Shown: in pieces, positions 1-6,925 of the stretch
Numbering within the stretch: position 1 is the first letter of the stretch
Layout of the letters: each line of letters opens with the position of its first letter
Notes under the pieces: model-generated
What the model was told of the DNA's origin: nothing
The model's database searches: none
The model's input: only the letters and a program-made list of their open reading frames with translations
Source of the DNA: Nitrospirota bacterium
GTDB lineage: Bacteria > Nitrospinota_A > UBA7883
Assembly (NCBI GenBank): GCA_011052055.1
Contig: DRJW01000313.1
Location: 1-11,792 of the forward strand
DNA length: 11,792 nt
Direction: 5' to 3'
Program-made: the position numbers and the translations under genes

Positions 1-5
1 CGCCC

Positions 6-728
6 CTATTCGTCCAGACCGATCGCTTGTTTTTGTATGGTGAAAATCTCGTTGATCCCCCTGGTGGCCAGGTCGAGCAGGTCATCGAGAGGGTCTTTAC
101 TAAACGGCGTTTTTTCCGCCGTCCCCTGCACTTCTATAAAATCCCCGGAGCCGGTCATCACCACGTTCATATCCACATCCGCGCCGCTATCTTCGTCATA
201 GTTTAAATCGAGAGCCGCTGATCCATCCACGACCCCCACCGATGTCGCCGCGACGAATTCGTTTACAGGCATACTCGCAATAATCTCTTTGTCCACAAGA
301 GAGCGCATGGCGTCGTACATGACGACGAAGGCCCTGGTGATGGCGGCGGTTCTGGTGCCGCCGTCGGCCTGCAGTACATCGCAGTCGATGGTAATAGTTC
401 TTTCACCCAGCAGAGGAAGGTTCACTATCGCCCTTAACGACCTGCCGATGAGACGCTGTATCTCCATCGTCCGGCCACCCGCGCCGCGCCTTTCCCTGTT
501 GGTCCGCTCGACTGTGGCCCTGGGTATCATCGAGTACTCCCCCGTCACCCATCCCTGGCCGGTGTCGCGTAAAAAAAAGGGCACACCTTCGGTCACCGTC
601 GCAAGGCACAAGACCTTTGTATTTCCCGTTTCGATCAAGGCCGATCCTTCGGCGTGGATATTGACCCCCCGCTCTATTTTAGTAGGCCTGCGCTGATCAT
701 GCGCCCTGCCGTCTTCTCTTTTATCCAT
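6..728 (-). CDS. rph: Ribonuclease PH (tRNA 3'-end processing exoribonuclease)
   Basis: Phosphorolytic 3'-5' exoribonuclease that trims the 3' trailer of tRNA precursors and other stable RNAs in the cytoplasm, normally as a ring-shaped hexamer. Read from the ATG at 728 the protein has 240 aa, close to the family's usual 238-245. It shows the N-terminal REDGR block, GQGWVTGEYSMIPR (57-70), EIQRLIGRSLRA (89-100), DCDVLQADGGTRTAAI (115-130) with the phosphate-binding Arg126, and the acidic EDSGADVDMN block (179-188) with Asp180 and Asp186. GTRTAAITRA replaces the more usual ITGA. The start is chosen because AGGA lies 6 nt upstream of this ATG and the N-terminus then matches the family; a TTG at 746, overlapping the murI stop, would add six residues. 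It follows murI by 14 nt and is probably cotranscribed with it. The stop (TAG) lies five bases from the window edge. Identity is very secure. Confidence 0.97.
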   Translation of the reverse strand: MDKREDGRAHDQRRPTKIERGVNIHAEGSALIETGNTKVLCLATVTEGVPFFLRDTGQGWVTGEYSMIPRATVERTNRERRGAGGRTMEIQRLIGRSLRAIVNLPLLGERTITIDCDVLQADGGTRTAAITRAFVVMYDAMRSLVDKEIIASMPVNEFVAATSVGVVDGSAALDLNYDEDSGADVDMNVVMTGSGDFIEVQGTAEKTPFSKDPLDDLLDLATRGINEIFTIQKQAIGLDE

Positions 729-742
729 CACATTTCCTATCT

Positions 743-1543
743 TCAAATAATGTCCACATATCCTATCTTTTCAATTTTCCTGTAACCCAGCATTCTTTTC
801 GCCACACGCAGGCTCCTGCCTGGCGAGTCTGTCACCACTATCTCAATACTTCCCACATTCATATAATCGTCGGTAAAAAGATCATACTGCCCCAGGGCCT
901 CTTTTACTTTAAGCGCCGTTTCCCTGGCCGAGTCGACAAGTATGGTCGCGGTGCCCAAAACCTGGCCTATGGTTTTTTTCAAAAGCGGATAGTGAGTGCA
1001 ACCAAGCACCAGGGTATCCACTTTTTCGTAAAACATCTCAAGATACTCGGAGGCCACCGCGCGGGTAACAGGGCTGTCGATCCACCCTTCCTCCACCAGC
1101 GGGACAAAAAGCGGACACGCCTTGGAAGTCACTTTTGCGCCCGGAAGTTTTCTGTTTATGGCGAATTCGTAGGCTTTAGAATTTATCGTGGCCTCTGTTC
1201 CTATAACGCCGATGGCGCCTCCGCTGTTTTTTACAGCCGCCTCCACGCCGCCTTCGATAACGCCTATGACCGGGACACTATGCTTCTTAAGCAGGGGGAT
1301 GACATAGGCCGACGCCGTGTTGCACGCCACCACCACCATTTTCACATCATGTCTCTCAAGATACCTGATGTTGTTCTCTGAATATTTAAGAACCGTCTTC
1401 TCCGATTTGCTCCCGTACGGCACCCTGGCTGTGTCGCCAAGATAGACCAGCGGCTCGCGGGGAAGCAGATCGTGTATTTGCCGTAAAACAGTAAGTCCGC
1501 CAAGGCCGGAATCGAAAATGCCTATGGGCCGGCGGTCGCTCAC
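743..1543 (-). CDS. murI: Glutamate racemase
   Basis: Cofactor-independent racemase that converts L-glutamate to D-glutamate for the peptidoglycan stem peptide; cytoplasmic. The 266-aa protein has normal length. Visible motifs are GIFDSGLGGLTVL (8-20) with Asp11 and Ser12, the YLGDTARVPYG block (34-44), the first catalytic cysteine in ACNTA (Cys74), and the second in GCTHYPLL (Cys182, with His184). Both catalytic cysteines are intact, so the enzyme should be active. The start is GTG at 1543, supported by GGAG 7 nt upstream and by the FDSG motif lying at the usual distance from the N-terminus. It overlaps the stop of the GerMN gene in a GTGA junction, which implies translational coupling. It shares a probable operon with gyrB and a peptidoglycan amidase. 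Some MurI proteins (E. coli, Mycobacterium) also inhibit DNA gyrase; whether this one does cannot be seen. Confidence 0.97.
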   Translation of the reverse strand: MSDRRPIGIFDSGLGGLTVLRQIHDLLPREPLVYLGDTARVPYGSKSEKTVLKYSENNIRYLERHDVKMVVVACNTASAYVIPLLKKHSVPVIGVIEGGVEAAVKNSGGAIGVIGTEATINSKAYEFAINRKLPGAKVTSKACPLFVPLVEEGWIDSPVTRAVASEYLEMFYEKVDTLVLGCTHYPLLKKTIGQVLGTATILVDSARETALKVKEALGQYDLFTDDYMNVGSIEIVVTDSPGRSLRVAKRMLGYRKIEKIGYVDII

Positions 1544-2145
1544 GACGACTCTCCGCCGTCATCTTTATTCGCTGTTTCACCGGTGAACGATAAGTCAGCT
1601 TTTATAGCTCTTGAGATGGAGACATGGCTTATGAAAAAATCTGACTCATGGTCGTTTATTAAAATCTGCGTCTGGTCGATTCCTTCGAAATTGGCCGATA
1701 AAGTGTTAACGATGCTGTACACCGCCAGTAGCTCCGTCCATACGCCTCCTGCGAGCTTTTTTCTGAAATCTTCTCCCAGAGATATGATGGCGGTTCGATC
1801 ATACGCAAAAGCTTCTCTTATTATCATCCCCGCAGGAAACAGCGGGGCGGGGAGACCTTCTGCTGTGAAAAGCAGAGAGAGAGCCTGCTTTATCTGATCT
1901 TCAACAGGAGCCTGGCTATTTATGGAGGCTTCCACTTTGACGAGACGCTCTCCGTTTTTATCTGGCGTGAACAAGATTATTTTCCGATTCGGCCCGCCAT
2001 GCTTAATTACTGCGGTCTTTTTTGTCCCAACGGGGCCGCGCGGCCCTGCGTCCCTGTCTGGGGCAGGATAACTCCAGACTATAATCCCCAAAACCGACAG
2101 GATTAATATCCAGAGCCAGTATCCTCGATTAGATTTTTTTTTCAC
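1540..2145 (-). CDS. GerMN-domain membrane-anchored protein
   Basis: A 201-aa protein with a positively charged N-terminus (KKK), one hydrophobic segment at about 10-26 acting as signal anchor or uncleaved signal peptide, a proline- and charge-rich linker, and a GerMN domain at about 55-180. Domain features seen are the opening strand IILFTPD, the EDQIKQALSLLF helix, LPAPLFPAG, AIISLGEDF and the characteristic LLAVYSIVNTLSANFEGI stretch (139-156) followed by QILIND. GerMN domains occur in Bacillus GerM and in LpqB-type proteins; their biochemical function is not established. No lipobox cysteine is visible, so membrane anchoring is inferred from the hydrophobic segment. The start is GTG at 2145 with no good Shine-Dalgarno sequence. 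It sits between a peptidoglycan amidase and murI, so an envelope or cell-wall role is likely. A run of nine A residues lies in codons 2-4. Confidence 0.85.
   Translation of the reverse strand: MKKKSNRGYWLWILILSVLGIIVWSYPAPDRDAGPRGPVGTKKTAVIKHGGPNRKIILFTPDKNGERLVKVEASINSQAPVEDQIKQALSLLFTAEGLPAPLFPAGMIIREAFAYDRTAIISLGEDFRKKLAGGVWTELLAVYSIVNTLSANFEGIDQTQILINDHESDFFISHVSISRAIKADLSFTGETANKDDGGESS
2134..2142 (-). repeat. Homopolymer A9 at the 5' end of the GerMN gene
   Basis: Nine consecutive T on the plus strand (A9 in the mRNA) cover codons 2 to 4 right after the GTG start. It encodes lysines. Such runs can slip during replication or transcription; here it may simply reflect Lys codons. Confidence 0.6.
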
Positions 2146-2180
2146 AATAAAACGCCGCTGTTTGAGAGGCCCCTTTAGTT

Positions 2181-2954
2181 TTATAATTTCCCCGCGTTTT
2201 GAAGATACACCTCCACCGCGACAGCGATAGCGTCCGAGATTTTGGTGATATAAACTTCATTTTCAAGACGTATCTCATCAGCCGGATTCGAAAGGTCAAT
2301 AGGCTCTATTAACACAGCAGGCATAGACAGCCCGCCCAGCAGAAGCTTGTCGCTCGATTCTACTTCGATTTCCCGGCCAGCTCCTGTTTTCTCCAGCTCT
2401 CTTTTTATCACCCTGGCCAGCGCAAGGTTTTGCTCTTTAAATGGATAGTTAAGAGACGACCAGACACTATCTATTTCTTCAGCAGTCTTTTTGTTCAGCT
2501 CGTTTTGCCCGTATTCGCATATAAAAAGCTTAATCGGATGAGCGCGCGGCCCCATACCGCCATCGGCGTGCAGTCCTATGAAAAGATCGCCCCGGCTTGA
2601 GTTGGCGAATTTGATTCTCTCAAGAACAGTTATGTCTCTATCCTCTGACCGGGTGGGTATCGCGTCGATATTTTCGTTGCCGGAAAGTCTTTGCTGTATC
2701 AGTTTTGACAGCTTGAGGATTATATTTTTCTCAAGAATATGCTTGGGGCTCCTTGCCCCCAGGTCGCGTCCACCGTGGCCAGGATCAATAATCACCTTGA
2801 TTGCAGGCGCCACATCCTCTGGATCATCGGTGAGAGATAAATCGCCCCAGCCGTCCTGTCCGTCCTGACCACCCTGTCCGCCCTGTCCGTAGGCTAAAGA
2901 GAATAATATGAACGGGAGAAAAACAGCGGTGGACAGGATATGACGATATAGCAT
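2181..2954 (-). CDS. N-acetylmuramoyl-L-alanine amidase (Amidase_3 family), exported
   Basis: Zinc amidase that cleaves the MurNAc-L-alanine bond of peptidoglycan, expected in the periplasm. From the ATG at 2954 the protein has 257 aa. A signal peptide is visible at 1-23 (hydrophobic VFLPFILFSL, then AYG), followed by a Gly/Gln/Asp linker (24-37) and the catalytic domain from about 52. The zinc ligands are His60 (DPGHGG), Glu75 (LEKN) and His129 (GLHADGG); catalytic Glu217 lies in AVLIEPIDLSNPADE. All key residues are present. It resembles the AmiA/B/C catalytic domain but has no AMIN domain and no SPOR or LysM domain, so targeting to the septum is not evident. The ATG shares one base with the gyrB stop (TGATG), so translation is probably coupled; no Shine-Dalgarno sequence is seen. 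A TTG one codon upstream is a less likely start. Confidence 0.93.
   Translation of the reverse strand: MLYRHILSTAVFLPFILFSLAYGQGGQGGQDGQDGWGDLSLTDDPEDVAPAIKVIIDPGHGGRDLGARSPKHILEKNIILKLSKLIQQRLSGNENIDAIPTRSEDRDITVLERIKFANSSRGDLFIGLHADGGMGPRAHPIKLFICEYGQNELNKKTAEEIDSVWSSLNYPFKEQNLALARVIKRELEKTGAGREIEVESSDKLLLGGLSMPAVLIEPIDLSNPADEIRLENEVYITKISDAIAVAVEVYLQNAGKL
2851..2889 (-). repeat. Degenerate 9-bp tandem repeat encoding a Gly-Gln/Asp linker
   Basis: About four units of a 9-bp repeat (plus-strand form CCgtCCTGT / CCaccCTGT / CCgccCTGT) lie end to end. They encode the GQGGQGGQDGQDG-type linker between the signal peptide and catalytic domain of the amidase. Unit number could vary between strains by slippage without breaking the frame, since 9 is a multiple of 3. 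Confidence 0.75.
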
Positions 2955-5341
2955 CAAATATCGAGCTGTCTTACATCAAGCGCGTGTTCCTGGATAAAAT
3001 CCCGCCGTGGCTCAACCTGGTCTCCCATAAGCACTGTGAATATCTCTTCTGCGGCGACGGCGTCGTTTATCCTGATCTGCTTTAAAGTCCTTGTTTGCGG
3101 GTTCATTGTCGTCTCCCACAATTGATCCGCGTTCATCTCACCAAGACCTTTGTACCTCTGGATAGATATTCCGTTGTTGCTGGTTTTCATAACATACTCC
3201 GCCAGCTCCTCTCTATCTTTCAATACCACTTCCGAATCTTTTTCCCTTAACGTAAACGGAGGCTTATCATATTTTTCGACCTGCCTTCTGATCGCGTGAA
3301 GTATTTGGTATTCTGCGGACAGGATCAGATCCCAGTTTATTTTTCTTGAGACGCCAGATTTGGCGTCATACCACTCCAGCGCCATACCGCCATGCTCCTG
3401 GTCATCAACGATATTAACCTCGAATCTGGTTTCTTTAAAACCTTCGGATAACCTTTCAAGTTTCTCCCGCTCAAGGAAAAATTCTTTATCCATAATATTC
3501 CCATCGAGCATAAGCTCCACAACTTCCTTAGGATATCCTCTGCGGACAAGATTGTTTAACAGCTTTCCGTAATCTATCATTTTGGCGACAAGATTTATGA
3601 GAGTCTGCTCGCTAAAAGTCTCGCCGGAGCCTGAAATGACCAGCTCCTTTCCTCTCAAACCGATTTCAAGGAGGTGTTTTTCCAAAGCCTTGTCATCTTT
3701 TATATATTGCTCACTTTTTCCTTTTGAAACTTTATAAAGCGGCGGTTGGGCTATGTAGAGGTAACCCCTGCGGATTACTTCCTCCATATGCCTGAAAAAC
3801 AGGGTTAGCAAAAGAGTGCGGATATGCGATCCGTCAACGTCGGCGTCGGTCATTAGAATAATCTTGTGATATCTTATTTTACTTATATCAAATTCGTTCA
3901 TTCCGATTCCAGAGCCTATGGCGGTGACAAGTTTTCTAATTTCCTCGCTCGCCAGCATTTTCTCGAATCTTGCTTTTTCAACGTTCAGAATTTTTCCTCT
4001 TAGCGGAAGAATGGCCTGATATTTTCTCTCCCGGCCCTGCTCCGCCGACCCGCCCGCCGAGTCTCCCTCCACCAGATACAGCTCGCATAAAGCCGGATCT
4101 TTTTCCTGACAATCCGCCAGTTTCCCCGGTAACAAAGAGCTCTCAAGAACGTTTTTTCTTCTCGTAAGCTCTCTCGCCCTTTTAGCCGCCTCTCTGGCCT
4201 GCGCGGCCATAGTCGCTTTAGAGACAATAAATCTGCCTTCTTTCGGGTTTTCCTCCAGAAATTGCATTAACTTCTTGTTTACAACCTGCGCCACCAGTCC
4301 CTGTACCTCAGCATTTCCAAGCTTTGTTTTCGTCTGGCCTTCAAATTGAGGCTCCGGTATTTTTACCGAAAGAACGGCGGTAAGACCTTCTCGAACATCG
4401 TCGCCTGAAATATTCACATCTTTTTTTATAAGACCGTTGGAGATGGCATAAGTGTTTATCGTTCTGGTAAGAGCCGATCTGAAACCTGCGAGATGAGTTC
4501 CTCCCTCCCTGGTTCGAATATTGTTGGCAAAAGAGAAAACATCTTCTTTATATCCATCGTTATAGGTCATGGCAAGTTCCACAGTTATACGGTCTTTGCT
4601 CTCTTCGATATATATTGGAGGTGTAAAAAGAGTTTTTTTATTTCTGTTTAAATATTCAATAAAAGAGACAATGCCGCCTTCATAATGAAAATCATGCTCT
4701 TTGTCCGATCTTTCATCCTTGATACTTATCTTCACGCCCTTGTTAAGAAAACTAAGCTCTCTTAATCTTTCTGAAAGAATTTCGAAATTAAATCTCGTAT
4801 CTGGAAAAATCTCCTCATCCGCCTTGAAAGTTATTTTTGTTCCAGTCCCGGTCGCCTCGCCCATTTGCTTAAGACTGGCCTCCGGAATTCCCCTAGAGTA
4901 CGATTGACTGTAAACTTTTCCGTCACGCCTTATCTCCAGATAAAAAGCGGAGGACAATGCGTTGACCACTGAAACGCCTACCCCGTGAAGACCTCCTGAA
5001 ACTTTGTATGTGTCCTGGTCGAACTTTCCTCCTGCGTGAAGCGTAGTCATTACAACCTCAGCCGCAGATGTATTTGTGTCAGGATGTATGTCTACAGGAA
5101 TTCCACGGCCATTATCAGAAATGGTTATCGAATTATCGATATGTATGACAACTTCAATATCTGTACAAAACCCGGCGAGAGCTTCGTCGATTGAATTGTC
5201 TACAACTTCGAAAACAAGATGGCTTAAACCGCGAATTGTATTATCGCCTATATACATAGCGGGGCGTTTTCTGACCGCTTCAAGCCCTTCTAAAATCTTT
5301 ATCGATTCTGCCTGGTAGTTATTACTCTTATGTTCATTCAT
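2954..5341 (-). CDS. gyrB: DNA gyrase subunit B
   Basis: ATPase subunit of the type IIA topoisomerase that introduces negative supercoils, acting with GyrA (not in this window). The 795-aa protein has a GHKL ATPase domain with Glu45 and Asn49 (FEVVDNS), Asp76 (DNGRG), GGLHGVGVSVVNALS (116-130) and TREGGTHLAGF (277-287). The transducer domain follows, then the TOPRIM domain with Glu425 (EGDSAGG) and DADVDG (499-504). QRYKGLGEMN (728-737) lies near the C-terminus. GyrB rather than ParE is favoured by the EGDSAGGSAEQGRERKYQAI block and the dnaA/oriC neighbourhood. About 165 residues between TOPRIM and the QRYKGLGEM block (roughly 540-705) form the insert typical of E. coli-type GyrB and absent from the shorter Bacillus-type enzymes. 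No Shine-Dalgarno sequence precedes the ATG; the 5' leader lies in the putative oriC. The stop overlaps the amidase start by one base. Confidence 0.98.
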   Translation of the reverse strand: MNEHKSNNYQAESIKILEGLEAVRKRPAMYIGDNTIRGLSHLVFEVVDNSIDEALAGFCTDIEVVIHIDNSITISDNGRGIPVDIHPDTNTSAAEVVMTTLHAGGKFDQDTYKVSGGLHGVGVSVVNALSSAFYLEIRRDGKVYSQSYSRGIPEASLKQMGEATGTGTKITFKADEEIFPDTRFNFEILSERLRELSFLNKGVKISIKDERSDKEHDFHYEGGIVSFIEYLNRNKKTLFTPPIYIEESKDRITVELAMTYNDGYKEDVFSFANNIRTREGGTHLAGFRSALTRTINTYAISNGLIKKDVNISGDDVREGLTAVLSVKIPEPQFEGQTKTKLGNAEVQGLVAQVVNKKLMQFLEENPKEGRFIVSKATMAAQAREAAKRARELTRRKNVLESSLLPGKLADCQEKDPALCELYLVEGDSAGGSAEQGRERKYQAILPLRGKILNVEKARFEKMLASEEIRKLVTAIGSGIGMNEFDISKIRYHKIILMTDADVDGSHIRTLLLTLFFRHMEEVIRRGYLYIAQPPLYKVSKGKSEQYIKDDKALEKHLLEIGLRGKELVISGSGETFSEQTLINLVAKMIDYGKLLNNLVRRGYPKEVVELMLDGNIMDKEFFLEREKLERLSEGFKETRFEVNIVDDQEHGGMALEWYDAKSGVSRKINWDLILSAEYQILHAIRRQVEKYDKPPFTLREKDSEVVLKDREELAEYVMKTSNNGISIQRYKGLGEMNADQLWETTMNPQTRTLKQIRINDAVAAEEIFTVLMGDQVEPRRDFIQEHALDVRQLDI

Positions 5342-5350
5342 TTAAATAAA

Positions 5351-5365
5351 TAGTAGAAGTAGTAA
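5351..5365 (+). promoter_or_regulatory. DnaA-trio-like tract in putative oriC
   Basis: Five consecutive triplets, TAG TAG AAG TAG TAA; four fit the DnaA-trio consensus (3'-[G/A]AT-5', which is 5'-TA[G/A]-3'). It is followed by GGGG and, 13 bases further on, by a DnaA box, and is preceded by an AT-rich stretch. Trio, GC-rich spacer and DnaA box is the described basal unwinding arrangement. Confidence 0.6.
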
Positions 5366-5377
5366 GGGGAATAAATC

Positions 5378-5386
5378 TGTGTAAAA
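5378..5386 (-). promoter_or_regulatory. DnaA box (TTTTACACA on minus strand)
   Basis: Fits TTWTNCACA. It is the box nearest the trio-like tract and the only one in reverse orientation, as expected for a box that starts strand loading. Confidence 0.65.
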
Positions 5387-5398
5387 CCCGGATAAGCC

Positions 5399-5427
5399 AT
5401 TGTAGCTTGAGGCGGTTATATTTTCCA
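5399..5427 (-). promoter_or_regulatory. Candidate sigma-70 promoter of gyrB overlapping a DnaA box
   Basis: On the minus strand, TGGAAA (5422-5427) is separated by 17 bp from TACAAT (5399-5404), 4/6 and 5/6 matches to the -35 and -10 consensus. Transcription would start near 5392, giving a leader of about 50 nt before the gyrB ATG at 5341. The -35 lies within the DnaA box at 5421-5429, so DnaA binding could repress or modulate gyrB and the downstream cell-wall genes. Sequence match only. Confidence 0.45.
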
Positions 5428-5429
5428 CA
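5421..5429 (+). promoter_or_regulatory. DnaA box (TTTTCCACA)
   Basis: Exact fit to TTWTNCACA. It starts 20 bp before the next box in the same orientation and overlaps the -35 of the candidate gyrB promoter. Confidence 0.75.
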
Positions 5430-5440
5430 GGTATAACGGC

Positions 5441-5449
5441 TTTTCCACA
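5441..5449 (+). promoter_or_regulatory. DnaA box (TTTTCCACA)
   Basis: Exact fit to TTWTNCACA. It is preceded by AACGGC, a hexamer repeated at 5474-5479 within the same gap. Confidence 0.75.
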
Positions 5450-5500
5450 AGGAATCGGTAATAGCGCAAACTAAACGGCTTGTTAAAAGATATGTACAAC

Positions 5501-5509
5501 TTTTCCACA
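5501..5509 (+). promoter_or_regulatory. DnaA box (TTTTCCACA)
   Basis: Exact fit to TTWTNCACA, 7 bp downstream of the dnaA stop codon and at the edge of the gap. Same orientation as the boxes at 5421 and 5441. Confidence 0.72.
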
Positions 5510-5516
5510 GGCGCCT

Positions 5517-6842
5517 CTACAGATCCATAGTTCTTTTAATCTCGTTTATCTCATTGTATATTTGAGTATTAACCTCTATTTCATGTTTCATCCTGGCCAC
5601 GGAGTGCATAACTGTCGTATGGTCGCGGCCACCAAAAGAGCGGCCTATTTCAGGCAGAGAGGAGTTTGTATATTCCCGGCATAGATAAGAGGCGACATGC
5701 CTGGGAAGAGCTATATTTTTAGACCTTGATTTTGATTTTATCTCGCTTAATTTTATGCCGTAAAAATCGCACACAGCTTTTTGAATCTGGCGAATATCCA
5801 CCGTCTTTACAGCGTCGTCATAGATGCCTTTTAAGGTGTCTGTCGCAAAATCAATATCGATTTTCGTGCCGGTAAGTGAAGCGTAAGCCATGACTCTGAT
5901 AAGACAACCTTCCAGCTCTCTTATGTTCGATTTTATTTTTTCCGCGAGAAAAGCGGCGACTTCTTCGTCAAGATAAACATTATTGCGCTTTGCTATCTTT
6001 TTGAGTATAGCGATTTTTATCTCAAGCTCTGGCGGCTGTATATCGGCTATTAACCCCCACGCAAACCTGGAGCGCAACCGCTCTTCAAGATTTTTCATAT
6101 CCTTTGGAAACTTGTCCGAAGTGATGACGATCTGTTTTTTAAGCTCGAAAAGAGAGTTAAACGTGTGAAAAAACTCTTCCTGGGTTCTTTCCTTCCCGGC
6201 GATAAACTGAATATCGTCAACAAGCAGAACATCAAGGTTTCTATATTTCTTGCGAAACCCTGGCATGGCGCCATGCTGAAGAGAGTTAATAAGCGAATTG
6301 ACAAATTTCTCGGATGTAAGATAAAGGATGTTGGCGTTTTTATTTTTTTTAAGAACGGCGTGACCGATAGCCTGGAGAAGGTGGGTTTTTCCCAGACCAA
6401 CCCCTCCATATATAAACAAAGGATTGTAAACACGGCCTATATTCGCCGCCACCGCCATGCAACAAGCGTTACAAAACTCGTTACTTTTCCCGACGACAAA
6501 ATTATCAAACGTAAATTTGTCATCAAGATACGATTTTGCTTTAACCGCTTTTCTGGTAGTAGAATTGCTTCCCTTGCTCGAGCGGGCTTTAGACGGCTTT
6601 GAAGTGACCGTAAAATTGATGCTCACAGGCTTTAAGGCCTTGGCTTTAAAGATTTCCTCCATCTGCTTTTTATAATGCTCTTGTATCCAGTCGATGTAGA
6701 AAGTGGACGGAACGGACAGGGTAATAGACTCGTTATTTATGGAGACAAAAGTGATGGGATCGATCCATGAGTCGTAATTATGAGGATTAAGTTTTTTCCT
6801 TAACTCAGACTTGCAGAAATTCCAGAGTTGAACAGAGAGCAT
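5517..6842 (-). CDS. dnaA: Chromosomal replication initiator DnaA
   Basis: AAA+ ATPase that binds DnaA boxes, melts oriC and recruits the replicative helicase. From the ATG at 6842 the protein has 441 aa. Domain I is at 1-78 (LWNFC...WIDPI, matching the canonical start), with a short basic Ser/Lys linker as domain II (80-105). The AAA+ domain shows Walker A GGVGLGKTH (146-154), Walker B LLVDDIQF (206-213), sensor 1 TSD (241-243), the arginine-finger region ERLRSRFAWG (254-263) and sensor 2 IRELEG (307-312). The C-terminal DNA-binding domain ends with the signature GGRDHTTVMHS (404-414). I chose this start because AAGGTGGG lies just upstream, whereas the upstream in-frame ATG at 6872 has no ribosome site and would add ten unusual residues; a candidate -10 also overlaps that upstream ATG. 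It is transcribed toward the putative oriC. No dnaN or recF lies nearby. Identity is certain. Confidence 0.98.
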   Translation of the reverse strand: MLSVQLWNFCKSELRKKLNPHNYDSWIDPITFVSINNESITLSVPSTFYIDWIQEHYKKQMEEIFKAKALKPVSINFTVTSKPSKARSSKGSNSTTRKAVKAKSYLDDKFTFDNFVVGKSNEFCNACCMAVAANIGRVYNPLFIYGGVGLGKTHLLQAIGHAVLKKNKNANILYLTSEKFVNSLINSLQHGAMPGFRKKYRNLDVLLVDDIQFIAGKERTQEEFFHTFNSLFELKKQIVITSDKFPKDMKNLEERLRSRFAWGLIADIQPPELEIKIAILKKIAKRNNVYLDEEVAAFLAEKIKSNIRELEGCLIRVMAYASLTGTKIDIDFATDTLKGIYDDAVKTVDIRQIQKAVCDFYGIKLSEIKSKSRSKNIALPRHVASYLCREYTNSSLPEIGRSFGGRDHTTVMHSVARMKHEIEVNTQIYNEINEIKRTMDL

Positions 6843-6871
6843 ACCCACCTTTTGACCGAATGAAGTAGCCA

Positions 6872-6900
6872 TTCTATGAGCATGTATCTTAAAAGGTCAA
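6872..6900 (-). promoter_or_regulatory. Candidate dnaA promoter
   Basis: On the minus strand, TTGACC (6895-6900) and ATAGAA (6872-6877) are 17 bp apart. Transcription would begin about 20-25 nt before the ATG at 6842 and after the ATG at 6872, which supports the shorter DnaA. The -10 is only a moderate match; an overlapping alternative pair (TTGATT, AAGATA) exists slightly upstream. Confidence 0.35.
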
Positions 6901-6925
6901 CAGTATAAATCAAGAAATTTACATT

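Larger units (their letters stand above)
5342..5516. other. oriC: Putative chromosomal replication origin (oriC) between dnaA and gyrB
   Basis: This 175-bp non-coding gap separates the dnaA stop from the gyrB start. It contains four sites that match TTWTNCACA exactly: TTTTCCACA at 5421, 5441 and 5501 on the plus strand, and TTTTACACA (minus strand) at 5378-5386. Starts of the three plus-strand boxes are 20 and 60 bp apart, so they lie on about the same helical face. Next to gyrB is a trinucleotide tract TAG TAG AAG TAG TAA (5351-5365) resembling the DnaA-trio element, flanked by an AT-rich stretch (5336-5350) that could be the unwinding site and by a short G run (5366-5369). Position beside dnaA and gyrB is classic for bacterial origins. 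No genome-wide skew was available to confirm it. Confidence 0.8.

Noticed and set aside
289..696. 135-codon plus-strand reading frame opposite rph
   Set aside because: It is antisense to a fully conserved RNase PH and shows no recognisable domain.
729..746. TTG start for rph at 746, overlapping the murI stop
   Set aside because: The ATG at 728 has AGGA at good spacing and gives the standard 240-aa enzyme; the extra residues match nothing in the family.
992..1381. 129-codon plus-strand reading frame opposite murI
   Set aside because: Antisense to an intact glutamate racemase; composition is rich in His and Arg as expected of a shadow.
2851..2889. Tandem repeat as a CRISPR array
   Set aside because: Units are 9 bp, contiguous and coding, with no spacers.
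5474..5500. Additional DnaA boxes in the right half of the origin gap
   Set aside because: The nearest sequences, such as TTGTACATA on the minus strand, differ from the consensus at two or more positions.
6165..6602. 145-codon plus-strand reading frame opposite dnaA
   Set aside because: Covers the conserved AAA+ region of dnaA in antisense and has no family resemblance.
6843..6872. Longer DnaA starting at the ATG at 6872
   Set aside because: No ribosome site precedes it, ten residues would precede the canonical LWNFC start, and the candidate promoter -10 overlaps it.
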